A stretch of DNA of 64,000 bases, from positions 346,478-410,477 of the forward strand of contig CAWHVQ010000002.1 of NCBI GenBank assembly GCA_963832895.1, in the 5' to 3' direction. The stretch comes from JAMXLO01 sp963832895 (GTDB lineage: Bacteria > Pseudomonadota > Alphaproteobacteria > Acetobacterales > Acetobacteraceae). The position numbers were made by a program, and so were the translations under genes. Of the stretch, positions 1 to 10,165 are shown in pieces; the first letter of the stretch is position 1; every line of letters begins with the position of its first letter. The notes under the pieces are model-generated. The model was not told where the DNA came from, searched no databases, and worked only from the letters and a program-made list of their open reading frames with translations.

Positions 1-2
1 TC

Positions 3-893
3 GAGGCGTTGGTCATGGCCTTGGTTTCAGCAATGCCGGTCAACGCTGTGGCCCGACTGGTGGGTGAGCACGACACCAGGCTATGGCGGGTCATTCACCA
101 CTACGTCGAACGCGCCCGAGCGCGCACCGATCTCGCGGCCGTCACGCGAGTGGCGATCGACGAGACCGCCGCCCGGCGTGGCCACCACTATATCTCGCTC
201 TTTGTCGACATTGATCGCGCCCGCGTCGTCTTCGCGACCGAGGGCAAGGACGCCGCGACCGTCGCGGCGTTTGCCGATGACCTCACGGCGCACGGCGGCG
301 ATCCCGATGCCGTCGCCGAGGTCTGCATCGACATGAGCCCGGCCTTCATCAAAGGTACCGCCGACAGCCTGGCCAACGCTGCCATCACCTTCGACAAGTT
401 TCATGCCGTCAAGATCATCAACGATGCCGTCGATCAGGTGCGACGAACTGAGCGGAAGGACCACAAACTGTTGGCCGGCACGCGCTACCTCTGGCTGCGC
501 AACCCGGACCGCTTGTCCGAGAACCAACGGGCTACCCTCGAAAGCCTACCCCTGCGTCATCTCAAGACTGCGCGTGCCTACCAAATACGATTGGCCTTCC
601 AGGAACTTTACGAGCAATCATCCACCGAGTCCGGAGCAGCCTTCCTGCGGCGATGGTATTTCTGGGCGACCCACACTCGGCTGCCGCCGATCATCGACGC
701 CGCCCGCGCCGTCAAACGTCACTCGGACGGCATTTTACGCTGGTTCCACAGCAAGATCGCCAATGGGCTCATCGAGGGAATCAATAGCCTCGTCCAGGCC
801 GCCAAGGCCAAGGCTCGCGGCTATCGTTCCGTTCGAAACCTCACCGCGATGGTCTATCTCATCGCCGGAAAGCTAGACTTAGTTGCCCTTTGA
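3..893 (+). CDS. ISL3-family transposase, 5' end outside window
   Basis: This is the C-terminal ~295 residues of a DDE transposase that cuts and moves its own insertion sequence. The reading frame is open from the first bases, so the N-terminal zinc-finger and HTH part lies upstream of the window. The catalytic triad fits ISL3: Asp in IDETAARRG, Asp in CIDMSPAF and Glu in NGLIEGINS near the C-terminus. Downstream, 903-926 looks like the right terminal repeat. The visible part has no frameshift. Confidence 0.88.
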   Translation, partial: EALVMALVSAMPVNAVARLVGEHDTRLWRVIHHYVERARARTDLAAVTRVAIDETAARRGHHYISLFVDIDRARVVFATEGKDAATVAAFADDLTAHGGDPDAVAEVCIDMSPAFIKGTADSLANAAITFDKFHAVKIINDAVDQVRRTERKDHKLLAGTRYLWLRNPDRLSENQRATLESLPLRHLKTARAYQIRLAFQELYEQSSTESGAAFLRRWYFWATHTRLPPIIDAARAVKRHSDGILRWFHSKIANGLIEGINSLVQAAKAKARGYRSVRNLTAMVYLIAGKLDLVAL

Positions 894-902
894 TGCCGTT
901 TC

Positions 903-926
903 TACCACACCAAACAGCGAAGAACC
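903..926. repeat. Probable right terminal repeat of the ISL3 element
   Basis: The segment ends in CAGCGAAGAACC, whose complement GGTTCTTCGCTG resembles the GGYTCTTCG-type ends of ISL3 elements. It lies 10 bp after the transposase stop. The matching left end is outside the window, so this is family-based inference. Confidence 0.5.
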
Positions 927-1556
927 GTAAAACTGCCAGACCGCCAGAAGCCCCACGGCTACAAAGAGCCGGACTACCCCTACAAGATTGTGCCGGAACT
1001 GACATGGTGACATCGTTCGCGGATAATTCCGTCACGGTGGGAGCCGGGGGGTTGGCGGTAATAGCCCGCCTCGACTTCGTTATGGGATAACGAAGTTGCG
1101 TCAGGTCGGTGCTGCGTCGGCAGCGACTATACCTGATGCACCTCATTTGCAAGCTTCGATGGCAGCGATCAAGGCCGAGATAAAGGGCGTAGCCTGTCGT
1201 CATTGCAAATGGTCAGACATGCGCCGCCTTACACGATCGAGCATCCCGCGCCGTACAACGGCCATCTCTTCGCGCTGGATCGGCCGGTCTTGGCAGAGGA
1301 ACTAGCGCAGTTGCGATCTGCCTGCGAGACGGCGTCTTCGAGGAAGCAACAACGCACGGTGGTGTTCACGCATGACGATCTTATGGTGGCATATGAGAAG
1401 AACTGCCTGCTCCAATCAACTATCTGGCGATCACCCGCGAGGTGTCGGCATCCGCCATCTGTGCCGCTTGCACCTCAGTGGGCTTGAGGTAGGAGAACGT
1501 TGAGGGGCGCATTGGACTGTCTCGGCTTGCGAGTACAATCACAACACAAAACAAAA
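927..1556. other. No recognisable gene
   Basis: Short open frames exist on both strands (for example 1203-1487 on +), but none has a convincing ribosome binding site or a family signature I recognise. This is probably residue of earlier insertions between the ISL3 end and the terminator of the OmpA-like gene. Confidence 0.4.
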
Positions 1557-1578
1557 AGGGGCCGCTGACGCGGCCCCT
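1557..1578 (-). terminator. Rho-independent terminator of the ompA-like gene
   Basis: Read on the - strand there is an 8-bp GC stem (GGGGCCGC/GCGGCCCC, extended by one A-T pair), a 4-nt loop and then TTTTTGTTTT. It starts about 50 bp after the stop codon of the OmpA-domain fragment at 1627, the expected place for its terminator. Confidence 0.85.
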
Positions 1579-1626
1579 AGTAATGCATCTTCGGACCTTG
1601 ACCTTAGCCGCGATAGTCTGAGGAAG

Positions 1627-2180
1627 TCAACGGATGACGATCTCCACCCGACGATTCTGCGGCTCGCGCACGCCAGGACCAGTCGGCACCAGGAGGCGCG
1701 TGTCGCCGAAGCCCTGAATGGTGATCGCATTCTCTGGCACGCCGTCCGCAATCAGTTGCGCCTCCACTGCCTTCGCTCGGCGAACTGACAGGCCCTGGTT
1801 GTACTGCGGTGTGCCAGAGGTATCGGTATAGCCGTTCACCTCGATCCGCGTGTACTGCACCTTGGCGGAGTTGGCCGCCGCTTCCGCGATGATCTGGCGC
1901 GCACGATCGGTGAGGTTGTATTTGTCCCAATCGAAGAACACCAGATAGGACCGCGATGGCGCCGCTGCTGGAACCGGCGCGGGGGCTGGTGGAGGTGGCG
2001 GCGGTTGGCCAAAGTTGTAACGCAAACCAAACATCAAGGAATGATTGAAGTCATTGCCAAGCTTCGCCGTGCCGAACGTAACCGGTTCATCAAAGGCGGC
2101 CTGCGTTGCCACATTGTACTTGCGTGATCCCATGCCGAAGAAGCGATATTCGACCGTCATCGCCAAGCCGCGCACCGAGG
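1627..2180 (-). pseudogene. OmpA-family outer-membrane protein, 3' half, split by ISAs1
   Basis: This is the C-terminal part of an OmpA-type protein. It holds the last strands of the beta-barrel (MFGLRYNFG), a Pro-rich linker and a complete peptidoglycan-binding OmpA domain (VFFDWDKYNLT, GYTDTSGT, then NQGLSVRRAKAV and NRRVEIVIR). The 5' half is at 3473-4068. Taking out 2181-3472 and one copy of the 10-bp duplication joins the halves into one 1,140-bp frame (379 aa), so the insertion looks recent. The protein would anchor the outer membrane to peptidoglycan. A terminator follows at 1557-1578. Confidence 0.9.
2171..2180. repeat. Left copy of 10-bp target-site duplication (ISAs1)
   Basis: CGCACCGAGG occurs here and again at 3473-3482, directly outside the two ends of the insertion sequence. 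A duplication of this size fits the ISAs1 family. Confidence 0.95.
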
Positions 2181-3472
2181 CAGGGCTGTTCAACGCTCTA
2201 TACAACTGAGCGGATAGGTTGAGTCCGCGCCGCTACACGTTGCGCAAATCATCCCAGCAGTCCCAGGTGGCGGATTCCGGCGCGGTGAATTCTTCGAATT
2301 TATCCACGGCAACCAAACCGCCAGAAGGTTGCCATGCGATCGTTCGATCAGTTGCTCGGCTTGCTCAGCAATATCCCCGACCCGCGCCGGGCCGAGGGTA
2401 AGCTCTACAAGCTGCAACATGTCCTGCTGTTCTCGATCCTTGCTGTCGTCACCGGCGGCAATTCCTACCGCTCCATCGTGACCTTCATCAAAGTGCACCG
2501 CCGCCGATTGAACACCGCCTTCGGTCTGCACTGGCGGCGTGCCCCAGCCCATACCTCTATTCGATATATCCTCCAGGGCCTTGAACCCCAGGCGGTCGAG
2601 CAGATTTTCCGCCAACACGCCGCTGGTCTGTGCAGCGCCATTACCGATCCGGCGCGACGCGTCATCGCGATCGACGGCAAGACACTCAGACGAAGCTTCG
2701 ACAATTTCACCGATCGCAAGGCGGCCCAGGTGTTGCACGCCTTCGACGTCGAAGCCGGTCTCGTCCTGGCACACGTCGATATCGAGGAAAAGTCCAACGA
2801 AATCCCCGCCGCGCAGCAGTTGCTCGGCGAACTCAATGTCGCGCACAGCATCGTTACCCTTGATGCCATGCATTGCCAAAAAAAACCTTCGAGGCCGCCG
2901 CACAGGAGCAGGCTCGCCTCATCGTCCAACTGAAGGACAATCAGCCCTCGCTGTTGCAGAAAGTCGAAACCGCCTGCGCTTCCCAGCGGCCCGTCGGCAG
3001 CCACACCTCGGTCTGCACCGGGCGCAACCGACACGAAACCAGGTCGGCCGACGTCTTCAGCGCGACCCGCTCCGTTGCCGCAACCGAGTGGAAGTCTCTC
3101 ATCAAATCTATCGTCCGCGTCACCCGCGAGGTCTTGCATCGAGATGCCAAGACCGGCCTCTGGAGCAGCACCTCCGAGGTCGCATACTACGTGGCCAATT
3201 CTGCCGTATCGGCGTGCCTCGCCGCCACCGCAATCCGGCACCATTGGAACGTCGAGAACACACTGCACTACACTCGTGACGTCACTTTCCAGGAAGATCA
3301 ATCCCGCATCCGTCGTAACCCGGGTGTCTTCGTGCGGCTGCGCAGCTTCGCCTACAATGTGTTATGCCGTAACCGAACCAGCTCCTTCAGTCAGGACAGA
3401 TACGCCGCCGCTCTCGCTGGTTTCAGTGCCCTGGCCAACTGGTGCTTCAGTTGAGAGCATTTAACAGCCCTG
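2181..3472 (+). mobile_element. ISAs1-family insertion sequence, complete (1,292 bp)
   Basis: Both ends begin CAGGGCTGTT when read inward, followed by related sub-terminal sequence (GCTCT then CAACTGA). 10-bp direct repeats flank the element. It holds one transposase gene, in two frames joined at an A8 run. It interrupts an OmpA-family gene. A second, heavily altered copy lies at 56547-57801 and is a useful reference pair for it. Confidence 0.95.
2334..3454 (+). CDS. ISAs1-family transposase, needs a -1 frameshift at A8
   Basis: The N-terminal DDE_Tnp_1-associated domain (MRSFDQLLGLLSNIPDPRR) comes first, followed by VIAIDGKTLRRS with the first catalytic Asp. The C-terminal signature RHHWNVENTLHYTRDV is in another frame. 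The frame changes at the run of eight adenines, 2878-2885, which contains A AAA AAA. A -1 slip there gives CQKKTFEAA, exactly the expected family sequence. So this is either programmed frameshifting or loss of one A from an A9 run. Restored length is about 373 aa, normal for the family. Confidence 0.88.
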
Positions 3473-4068
3473 CGCACCGAGGGGATCGGCACCGCGCCAC
3501 CGAGGATGAACTGATAAGCAATCGCGCCGTAGGTGTCATTGGAGGCGACACTGGGGAACCCGGTGCTGCCGGACGCCGTAAACCCACTCAGATGCGCCCA
3601 CTGGTAGCCGACACCGACGCCGATATATGGCGCAAAGTACGGTATGGTCAGACCAGTGGTTTGCGCCAACAGATTGGTCATATCGTATAACACATTGACC
3701 ATCGGGCCGTACTTCATTTCCCTGCCGCCAGCGCGGGCTGGGAAGCCAAAGTCAAGCCCGTGCGCGAACTGATTGTTGCGGTAGTCGCCCTCAAGCTCGA
3801 CGCGTATACCATTGGGCAAGGCCCAGCCCACACTGCCTATGCCCGCCCACCCGAAGTGCGATTGCAGGGACGCGCCTCCCGCCGTGCCGGTGGCGTTAAT
3901 CAGATGTTGATTTTGCATCCAATTGAACCCCGCCCCGCCTCCGATATACAGCCCGGTGAGCGGTGGTGCTGGTTCCAGGGACGGCAGCGGCATCTGCGCG
4001 TGGGCCGCAGACGAAATACCCACCGTGGCAGTGCTTGCTAGCAAGAGACGACGTAGTTTTCCCCGCAT
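3473..4068 (-). pseudogene. OmpA-family outer-membrane protein, 5' half
   Basis: It starts at ATG 4068 behind AAAGGACGAG. The protein begins with a signal peptide (MRGKLRRLLLAST then SAAHAQ), followed by a porin-like barrel (GLYIGGGAGFNW, IRVELEGDYRNN, APYIGVGVGYQW). It runs into the ISAs1 element at 3472 and resumes at 2180. The first copy of the target duplication (3473-3482) belongs to the ORF. Without the insertion the gene would be intact, so truncated barrel product is all that can be made now. Confidence 0.9.
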
Positions 4069-4073
4069 CGTAC

Positions 4074-5379
4074 CTCGTCCTTTGTCAGAATCTGCTCGGT
4101 TCTCATGCGTCGTACCACCATTGTCAATGCATCCCGTTTCTTCTGGGCAACACAAGAATGAGCAGCCGATCCTTCTGTTGTTCGTGTGGCCGTTCGGCAA
4201 CCGCTAATTCTCTTTGCCGAATTGACCCGACAAGCTCGAAGTGCTGCTGATTCACGCGCTTTTTGCACAATCCGGTTTCTATCCCGCAATCACTCGTAGT
4301 ACTAAGGCGTAGCCGACGGATGCGGCGTTTCATTCTCGTGTTAGCCAAGCGACGGTGGGTCCGCAGATTTTGACAACCACCCAATTCACCAAAACTGCGT
4401 AATTCCTTGCGGGTGAAGGGGCAGGGTTGGAATACTGTTGCCAAGCGGCCGTCCGCTCATCGAAGGAGCCGGCGCATAAAATCCGCAATGGGGAGCAAAT
4501 CAACAATGATCTCACTCAAGAGCGCGGTCACGGTCGGCCTTGTGATTGCCGCGCCACCAAATGCTGACCCTTTCCTGGACCCTCAGCAGCTTACGGCTGC
4601 CCGGCACCGACATCCAGTAGCATCGCCGGCCGAGACGGCGGTCTGGAGCGGTTGTTCACAGCGATGCTCACTTGCAACGTGTGGGTACACCGCTGCTCGC
4701 AGCGTTCCAGCACTTCCCGCTCAAGCACATCAGCTTTGACAGCGATCCCGATGAAGGCCACGGCGCCCTGGCACGGCATCGGTCGGCCGATACGCGAGTG
4801 GGCCGGGCTTGGCATGAACTCTAAATCCTGTTTCTGATCGCTGAACCCATGACGCTCTGTACAGTCATGGGTTGGTCTCCGCCGGCCGTGGGACGAGCAA
4901 ATTGAGCAGGTGTTCGCCGCCACGGGGCCAATGATCTTTTGCTGCTGGAACCCGCTCTCGATTCGCGCGCATCGCCGTGCTCATCGCCAACCGCGAAGAC
5001 GAACTTGGGGTTGACCCGTTCGGTAATGACGTGGAGGTTCCACTGACCCTAGGAGACATTGTTCGGGTGTACCAGAATGCCATTCAATAGGCCGTCACTG
5101 CGCGCACTGACGCTGCGGGCCAATGGGCTCGGCAAAACGAGTTCGCAGGCATTGACAGGACGGGCGGATCATCCAAACTTGGGACGGTTGCCGTGCGAAA
5201 GTGGCTGTGTCGGCAACGCCGAATGCCGGTCGAGGTCATATCCAGCGTACTAAATAATCAGGGAGCAAACGCTGGTCGCTTACGAAAGCGCAGGCTTCGC
5301 GCAGCAGATGGGCAACAAGATGAGCGACGCAGCACGGCCAGTGTTGCCCAACCCATGATACGTCCTGGATTCCTCATCG
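4074..5379. other. Long stretch with no intact gene
   Basis: No frame looks like a real complete gene. One coherent + frame fragment (about 4665-4836, ending RAWHEL then stop) may be the tail of a lost gene, but I cannot name it. A 30-bp hairpin lies at 4844-4873. The rest shows only short, mutually overlapping frames. Confidence 0.4.
4844..4873. repeat. Perfect 10-bp inverted repeat
   Basis: AACCCATGAC is followed after 10 nt by GTCATGGGTT. It lies just after a + strand stop codon (4836), so it could act as a terminator stem, but there is no T tract. Otherwise it is a simple palindromic remnant. Confidence 0.5.
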
Positions 5380-5806
5380 TCGCCGACCAACTGAGAACTG
5401 AACTGGCGGGGGAACCGGTGACAGTGAGACTGCACGGCTCCGTGACGCTTACTTCGGGCGCGGACGGCTATGTTTCCGCCGGGGGGCTGGGAGCTAAAGC
5501 CTGGAGTGCCGGTGCTCAGCAAGATTGTTCCCATCCTTTCCAAGCTTCAGCACACGGAAATCGTGGTTGGCGGCTACACTGACAACACTCCGATCGGCCA
5601 ACAACTTCAGAGCGCGGGAATTGCGAACAATCTCGACCTGTCGTGCAAGCGGGCAGCGAACGTGGTGCTTTATCTCGTCTCGCAAGGCGTAAATCCCAAT
5701 CTGTTGTCAGCGCAATGCTTCGGCGCCACTCACCCCGTTGGACCAAACGACACTCCCGAGGGACAGGCGAAGAACCGGCGATTCGCCAGGGGAATGCGAA
5801 GGATTT
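5380..5806 (+). pseudogene. Second OmpA/MotB-domain gene, frameshifted fragment
   Basis: Two frames together encode an OmpA C-terminal domain. Frame one gives LRTELAGEPVTVRLHGSVTL. After a shift near 5468 the other frame gives FPPGGWELKPG, IVVGGYTDNTPIG and AQCFGATHPVGPNDTPEG. Homology stops at KNRR (about 5785), where the sequence joins an IS630 transposase. The 5' end has also decayed. It is unrelated in detail to the OmpA gene at 1627-4068. Confidence 0.7.
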
Positions 5807-5819
5807 TCCTGGCGACGCC

Positions 5820-6223
5820 GATAGCCTGACCGCTGAGGAACGGCAGGCGCTGGAGGCGTTGGCTGGTTCCCGTGAGAGCGAGGCCCGGAAGCAGGAGCGC
5901 GCCATGATTGTCCTTCTGGTGGCAGATGGGCATGGGTCGCGGGCGATCGCTCGTGAGGTTGGCTGCATGCCGGGTACGGTATCGAAGTGGCGTGTGCGCT
6001 ACGCCCGCGACCGCATGGCGGGCCTGAGTGAGATCGGGAACGCGGTGCTGACGCAAAGCATGGGCAAGAGCAAGCTGCCGAATGGGCGATCATTGGTCAG
6101 TCGCACGATTATAAGCGGAACGGGACGACGACTTTGTTCGCGGCGTTCGAGGGGGGGGAGCGGCGAGGTTATGGGGCGGCACTATAACCGCCGCCGGCGG
6201 ATCGACTTCCTCGACTTCATGAA
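5820..6223 (+). pseudogene. IS630-family transposase remnant with internal deletion
   Basis: The N-terminal helix-turn-helix is clear (LTAEERQALEALAGS, GSRAIAREVGCMPGTVSKW, RYARDRMAGLS). After about residue 75 the sequence jumps to the DDE core (HDYKRNGTTTLFAAFE). It then changes frame at a G8 run near 6151-6160 and continues GRHYNRRRRIDFLDFMN. Most of the protein between and after these blocks is missing. It ends at a 77-bp repeat shared with 15.7 kb. Confidence 0.75.
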
Positions 6224-6300
6224 CCACGCATCAACCACCAGACCATCAGGCGCCGGCGCTTGTTCAGCCTTGACCAAGCCACCTGATATGACCGAGTAGA
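6224..6300 (+). repeat. 77-bp inverted repeat, copy A
   Basis: The reverse complement of this segment matches 15717-15793 with about two mismatches. The two copies bracket 9.4 kb that holds DUF2254, the first IS21, the cytochrome c fragment, the BASS transporter and the glucosidase. Recombination between them would invert that block. Confidence 0.9.
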
Positions 6301-6376
6301 CGGACTGAACCGGCACATATCGGTGTTGGCGCGCACCGGATCATCGAATTGGTCAGCCAGCTAAGCTTCGCGACCT

Positions 6377-7648
6377 CTACGTTCCCGCTCCCCCCAGTCC
6401 CTGCAAATCTGGTTGGCGCGCTAGTGCTAAATCCTCAGCGAAAGGGTAAAGCCCTTCAAGTACCCGATTCAGCAAGTCTAATTCACCTTGTAACGCAGGT
6501 TGACGACTGGCCGGTAGGATTTCCTGGAGGTTATTGATCATTGCTCGAAGGCGTCTCGCTACCTGAAAGTTGCCAGCGCCATAAAGTCGTATTTCGCGAA
6601 AAGTCAGTGTGACAAAGTCCTCCCAGTTCGGCGTGCGAAAGATAAGTCTGGGCACTCCTTCCAAGTCATGCACCAAATCGTCATGCAGATGGCGCGCGCC
6701 AACGAGGTGAAGCAGTCGGTGAAGCTGATCGATTGCCAGGACGGCGGTCGTCGGGTCGTTGATCGCTGGTGACAAAGCCTTGATGGCAATATCTACGATC
6801 ACGCGAACCGCGAACGTCGAGTCCTGCTCGATGGTGCGTTCTGGTCCGAAGGCCACCTGGGCGCGAAGCTTGCTGTCATCGATCCTAGCTGCGTCGCCGT
6901 ACAGGCGAAACAAAGGGTTGCCAGTCGCCACGAAATCGCCAACGCGAGGCACGAATTCGACGAGGCCACCCGCGCGTCGTGCAATACCGACGAGCGATTC
7001 TAAATTGACTGCCAACACGATGGCAGATCGTCCGAGGTGGTCAACGGTGCGTGCGTTGGCGTTTACCGAACCCTGAGTTGGGGCAATCTCTGTTGTCCCG
7101 GATATTTCGGGATAGACGTTTTCGATAACTTTGATCCCATCTTCGCCGATCCGCTGGACGATGCTGACTGGCCGCAGCGACCGTGCCGTATAGTCGATCA
7201 AGAAGAAGAACGCCGCTATTGATGCGATGCCGAGTACCCACGCGATTGTTACCGCAAATCTTGGCACCTCTGTATCGAAACGTGCGCCGGTGCCGACGGC
7301 AAACATCATGGTGAAGGTGAATAGCCCGACCATGAATCTGATGACGTTATTCCGCAGCAGAGTCGTGGCAATCAATCGAGGAGTAAGCTGGCCACTAGCG
7401 ACCTGAATAACAATCAGCAGCGACCCAAATGTAAAGACTATGAACGCACTTGCGAGGCTTTCAACCGTATTCAGCGCCTCTGTGGCGCCGGCAACAGTCG
7501 TGCCGAACCAGGGTATCCAATCCAGCCAGCTATGGAGTACAAACACAAGGCGGATGACCACGTTCTCCAAGAGCAGTGCGACCAGCGGAACGATCCACAA
7601 GGCGGAGTAGAGATAGCTCTTGGCCACATACCAGCGGTTCCATTGCAT
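6377..7648 (-). CDS. DUF2254 predicted membrane protein
   Basis: The 423-aa protein belongs to the DUF2254 family, whose function is not established. The N-terminal half carries about four membrane segments (SYLYSALWIVPLVALLLEN, ASAFIVFTFGSLLIVIQVAS, FMVGLFTFTMMFAVG, VLGIASIAAFFFLIDY). The family signature GQLTPRLIATTLLRNNVIRF follows the second of these. The C-terminal half is soluble, with DIAIKALSPAINDPTTAV. Length is normal and the frame intact. It stands alone, with debris downstream and the IS21 left end about 260 bp upstream. Confidence 0.85.
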   Translation of the reverse strand: MQWNRWYVAKSYLYSALWIVPLVALLLENVVIRLVFVLHSWLDWIPWFGTTVAGATEALNTVESLASAFIVFTFGSLLIVIQVASGQLTPRLIATTLLRNNVIRFMVGLFTFTMMFAVGTGARFDTEVPRFAVTIAWVLGIASIAAFFFLIDYTARSLRPVSIVQRIGEDGIKVIENVYPEISGTTEIAPTQGSVNANARTVDHLGRSAIVLAVNLESLVGIARRAGGLVEFVPRVGDFVATGNPLFRLYGDAARIDDSKLRAQVAFGPERTIEQDSTFAVRVIVDIAIKALSPAINDPTTAVLAIDQLHRLLHLVGARHLHDDLVHDLEGVPRLIFRTPNWEDFVTLTFREIRLYGAGNFQVARRLRAMINNLQEILPASRQPALQGELDLLNRVLEGLYPFAEDLALARQPDLQGLGGAGT

Positions 7649-8238
7649 GTCGGGTCCTCACAGCAAGCAAGCTACACTGGCGGGTCGTCGGGCCTGTTTG
7701 CATTTTGCAACGTCCTGATTCCCAACCGGGTAAAGTTCCGACTCAAGGCCGAAAGCGGAGATCGGCCCTTGATTTGCACGATTCTGAGTGAGGGACAATG
7801 AGAATGGATTGCACCGGGACTGCCGGCAAAGTTGGTGATCGCGGTGCGTCGCTTCGGACCCGACGTTTTCGTACTGCTGAGGCGGGGCGCAAGCGCAGAG
7901 AACGAATAAGTGTCGATGGCGGCGAAAATCCGCGGCTAGACGGCGAAAATTGAAATTGCCGGATCAACAGCGGCTGTGAACGTCCTCGGTCGCTGAGGCG
8001 ATGTGTGGGCGGATGGCAGCGGCGAGGGAGGGCCGGCGCGGCGCTGGACCGCGGGTCGAGGGCTTGCCTGTATTGAGGGGCAAGCACGGCGCCGATCTGA
8101 ACTTGGCGGTTACGTTCGACGCCGTGCCCGACACCGTGCTGGGCACGCATGCGGCGTCAGTATTCCGGCAATCATGGCGCTCGTCCACGGGATGTCCGCC
8201 GATCCGGTCACGGCACCGCGGCGTCTGCCCGGCTGTTC

Positions 8239-8673
8239 ATGTGTGCGGAATGCCACGCTCAGGCGCTGATCTGTAGTTGTTGCGACCGCGGCCAGATCTA
8301 TTGCGCCGGCGACTGCGCCGCGCGTGCCCGCCGGCGCACCAGGCTTGACGCGGGCCGGCGCTACCAGACCAGCCGCCGGGGACGGCTTGCCCATGCAGAG
8401 CGGACTCGCCGTTACCGGGTCCGGTGCAAAAATGTGACGCATCACGGTTCACCACCGTCGCCACCGGATGATTTGCTGTCCTCCGGCTCGCCGGCGATCG
8501 CGAGCGACGCATCGGCCTTCGTGGACCGAGCCCGGCGGCCTTTATCGCGCTGTGATTGGTGCGGGCGGCGCTGCCCGGATCTCGTCCGTCAAGGGTTCTT
8601 GCGTCGCCGCGGCGGTCGCCGGCGGGTGCCACGACACGACCGGATGGGACGCGGCCATGGTGGCTCCACCTGA
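8239..8673 (+). CDS. IS21-associated Cys-rich (zinc-ribbon-like) protein
   Basis: The conserved part is CAECHAQALICSCCDRGQ followed by IYCAGDC, a cluster of Cys pairs that would bind zinc. A basic Arg-rich stretch and CDWCGRRC near residue 105 follow. I chose ATG 8239, just before the Cys cluster; the frame is open from 8149. It overlaps the istA start by 17 bp, implying one transcript. I recall similar ORFs beside IS21-type transposases, but its role is unknown; DNA binding or regulation of transposition is inference. Confidence 0.6.
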   Translation: MCAECHAQALICSCCDRGQIYCAGDCAARARRRTRLDAGRRYQTSRRGRLAHAERTRRYRVRCKNVTHHGSPPSPPDDLLSSGSPAIASDASAFVDRARRPLSRCDWCGRRCPDLVRQGFLRRRGGRRRVPRHDRMGRGHGGST

Positions 8674-10165
8674 CATTGAAGCGCGGATACTGCGCCTCTA
8701 CCACGCGGAGAAGTGGCTGATCGGCACCATCGCCCAGCAGTTGCACGTGCATTACAGCGTCGTCGGCCGCGTGTTGGCGCAGGCCGGTTTGCCGAGGCCC
8801 GGTCCGCCACCGCGCAAGTCGCGGATCGATCCCTACCTGGCGTTCATCCGCCAGACGCTAGAGACATTCCCGGCGCTGACGGCAAGCCGCCTGTATGTGA
8901 TGGTGCGCGAGCGAGGCTATCGGGGCAGTCCCGATCACTTCCGTCATCTCATCGCCTGCCATCGGCCGCGTCCAAAAGCCGAAGCCTATCTGCGCCTGCG
9001 CAGCTTGCCCGGCGAGCAGGGACAGGTTGATTGGGGACATTTTGGCCATCTCGAGATCGGCCGCGCGCGGCGTCCGCTGATGGCATTCGTCATGGTGCTC
9101 AGCCACTCGCGCCAGATCTTCCTGCGCTTCTTCCCGGACGCCCGGATGGAGAACTTTCTGCGCGGCCACGTCGCCGCCTTTACCGCGTGGCATGGCAATC
9201 CACGTGTCCTGCTCTACGATAATTTAAAGAGCGTGGTGTTGGAACGACACGGCGACGCGATCCGCTTCCATCCCACACTACTGAGTTTTGCCGGACATTA
9301 TCGCTACGAACCGCGACCCGTCGCGATCGCGCGCGGCAACGAGAAAGGCCGCGTGGAAAGAGCCATACGGTACGTACGTGACGCATTCTTCGCTGCCCGC
9401 AACTTCACCGATCTCGACGATCTCAACGCCCAGGCCGATGCCTGGTGCAATGGCCCGGCCGCCGACCGGCGCTGCCCGGACGAACCCGAGCGCACTGTCC
9501 GCCAGGTATTCGCCGACGAAGCGCCTCGATTGCTGGCTCTGCCGGACAATCCGGCGCCGCTGCTCGAGCGTGTCGCGGTCTCGATCGGCAAGACGCCCTA
9601 TGTCCGCTTCGACCTCAACGACTATTCGGTCCCGCACACGCATGTCCGGCACATTCTGACCGTGCTCGCTGACCCTCATGAGGTGCGCATCGCCGACGGC
9701 GCGGACATTCTCGCCCGCCATCCGCGCAGCTACGACAAGGGGGCGCAGATCGAAGACCCCGCCCACATCCAGGGACTGCTCGACGACAAGCGTGCCGCCC
9801 GTCAGCACAGCGCCAATGACCGTCTCGCGCAGGCGGCTCCCGCCAGCCAAACCCTGCTCATGCGCGCCGCCGAGCGAGGCGCCAATCTCGGCGCCATCAC
9901 CGCGGCCCTGGTGCGGCTGCTCGAACGCTACGGCGCCGCGGCGTTGCAGGATGCCATCCTGGAGGCCCTGGTGCGCGATGTGCCGCACCCCAACGCGGTG
10001 CGCCTCGCGCTCGAACGCCAGCGCGAGCAGATCGGTGGCGAACCGCCCGTGGCGATCGTCATGCCCGCACACGTGCGCGACCGAGATGCGCCAGTGCGCC
10101 CGCATGCACTCGAAACCTATGATCAGCTCAAGGACCAACACGATGTCCCCCGTTCCGATGACTGA
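8657..10165 (+). CDS. istA: IS21-family transposase IstA
   Basis: The 502-aa DDE integrase-type transposase has an N-terminal HTH region (ILRLYHAEKWLIGTIAQQL). The rve catalytic core has Asp in QVDWGHFGH, Asp in LLYDNLKSVV and Glu in GNEKGRVERAIR. A C-terminal beta domain follows (FDLNDYSVPHTHV). I chose ATG 8657 because homology starts at once after it; longer in-frame starts run back to 8468. The stop overlaps the start of istB, the usual IS21 arrangement. Confidence 0.9.
   Translation: MVAPPDIEARILRLYHAEKWLIGTIAQQLHVHYSVVGRVLAQAGLPRPGPPPRKSRIDPYLAFIRQTLETFPALTASRLYVMVRERGYRGSPDHFRHLIACHRPRPKAEAYLRLRSLPGEQGQVDWGHFGHLEIGRARRPLMAFVMVLSHSRQIFLRFFPDARMENFLRGHVAAFTAWHGNPRVLLYDNLKSVVLERHGDAIRFHPTLLSFAGHYRYEPRPVAIARGNEKGRVERAIRYVRDAFFAARNFTDLDDLNAQADAWCNGPAADRRCPDEPERTVRQVFADEAPRLLALPDNPAPLLERVAVSIGKTPYVRFDLNDYSVPHTHVRHILTVLADPHEVRIADGADILARHPRSYDKGAQIEDPAHIQGLLDDKRAARQHSANDRLAQAAPASQTLLMRAAERGANLGAITAALVRLLERYGAAALQDAILEALVRDVPHPNAVRLALERQREQIGGEPPVAIVMPAHVRDRDAPVRPHALETYDQLKDQHDVPRSDD

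Noticed and set aside
81..527. Long - strand frame opposite the ISL3 transposase
   Set aside because: Antisense shadow of a well-supported DDE transposase in GC-rich DNA.
2465..3301. 278-aa - strand frame across the first ISAs1
   Set aside because: It is antisense to the transposase, whose motifs are clear on +.
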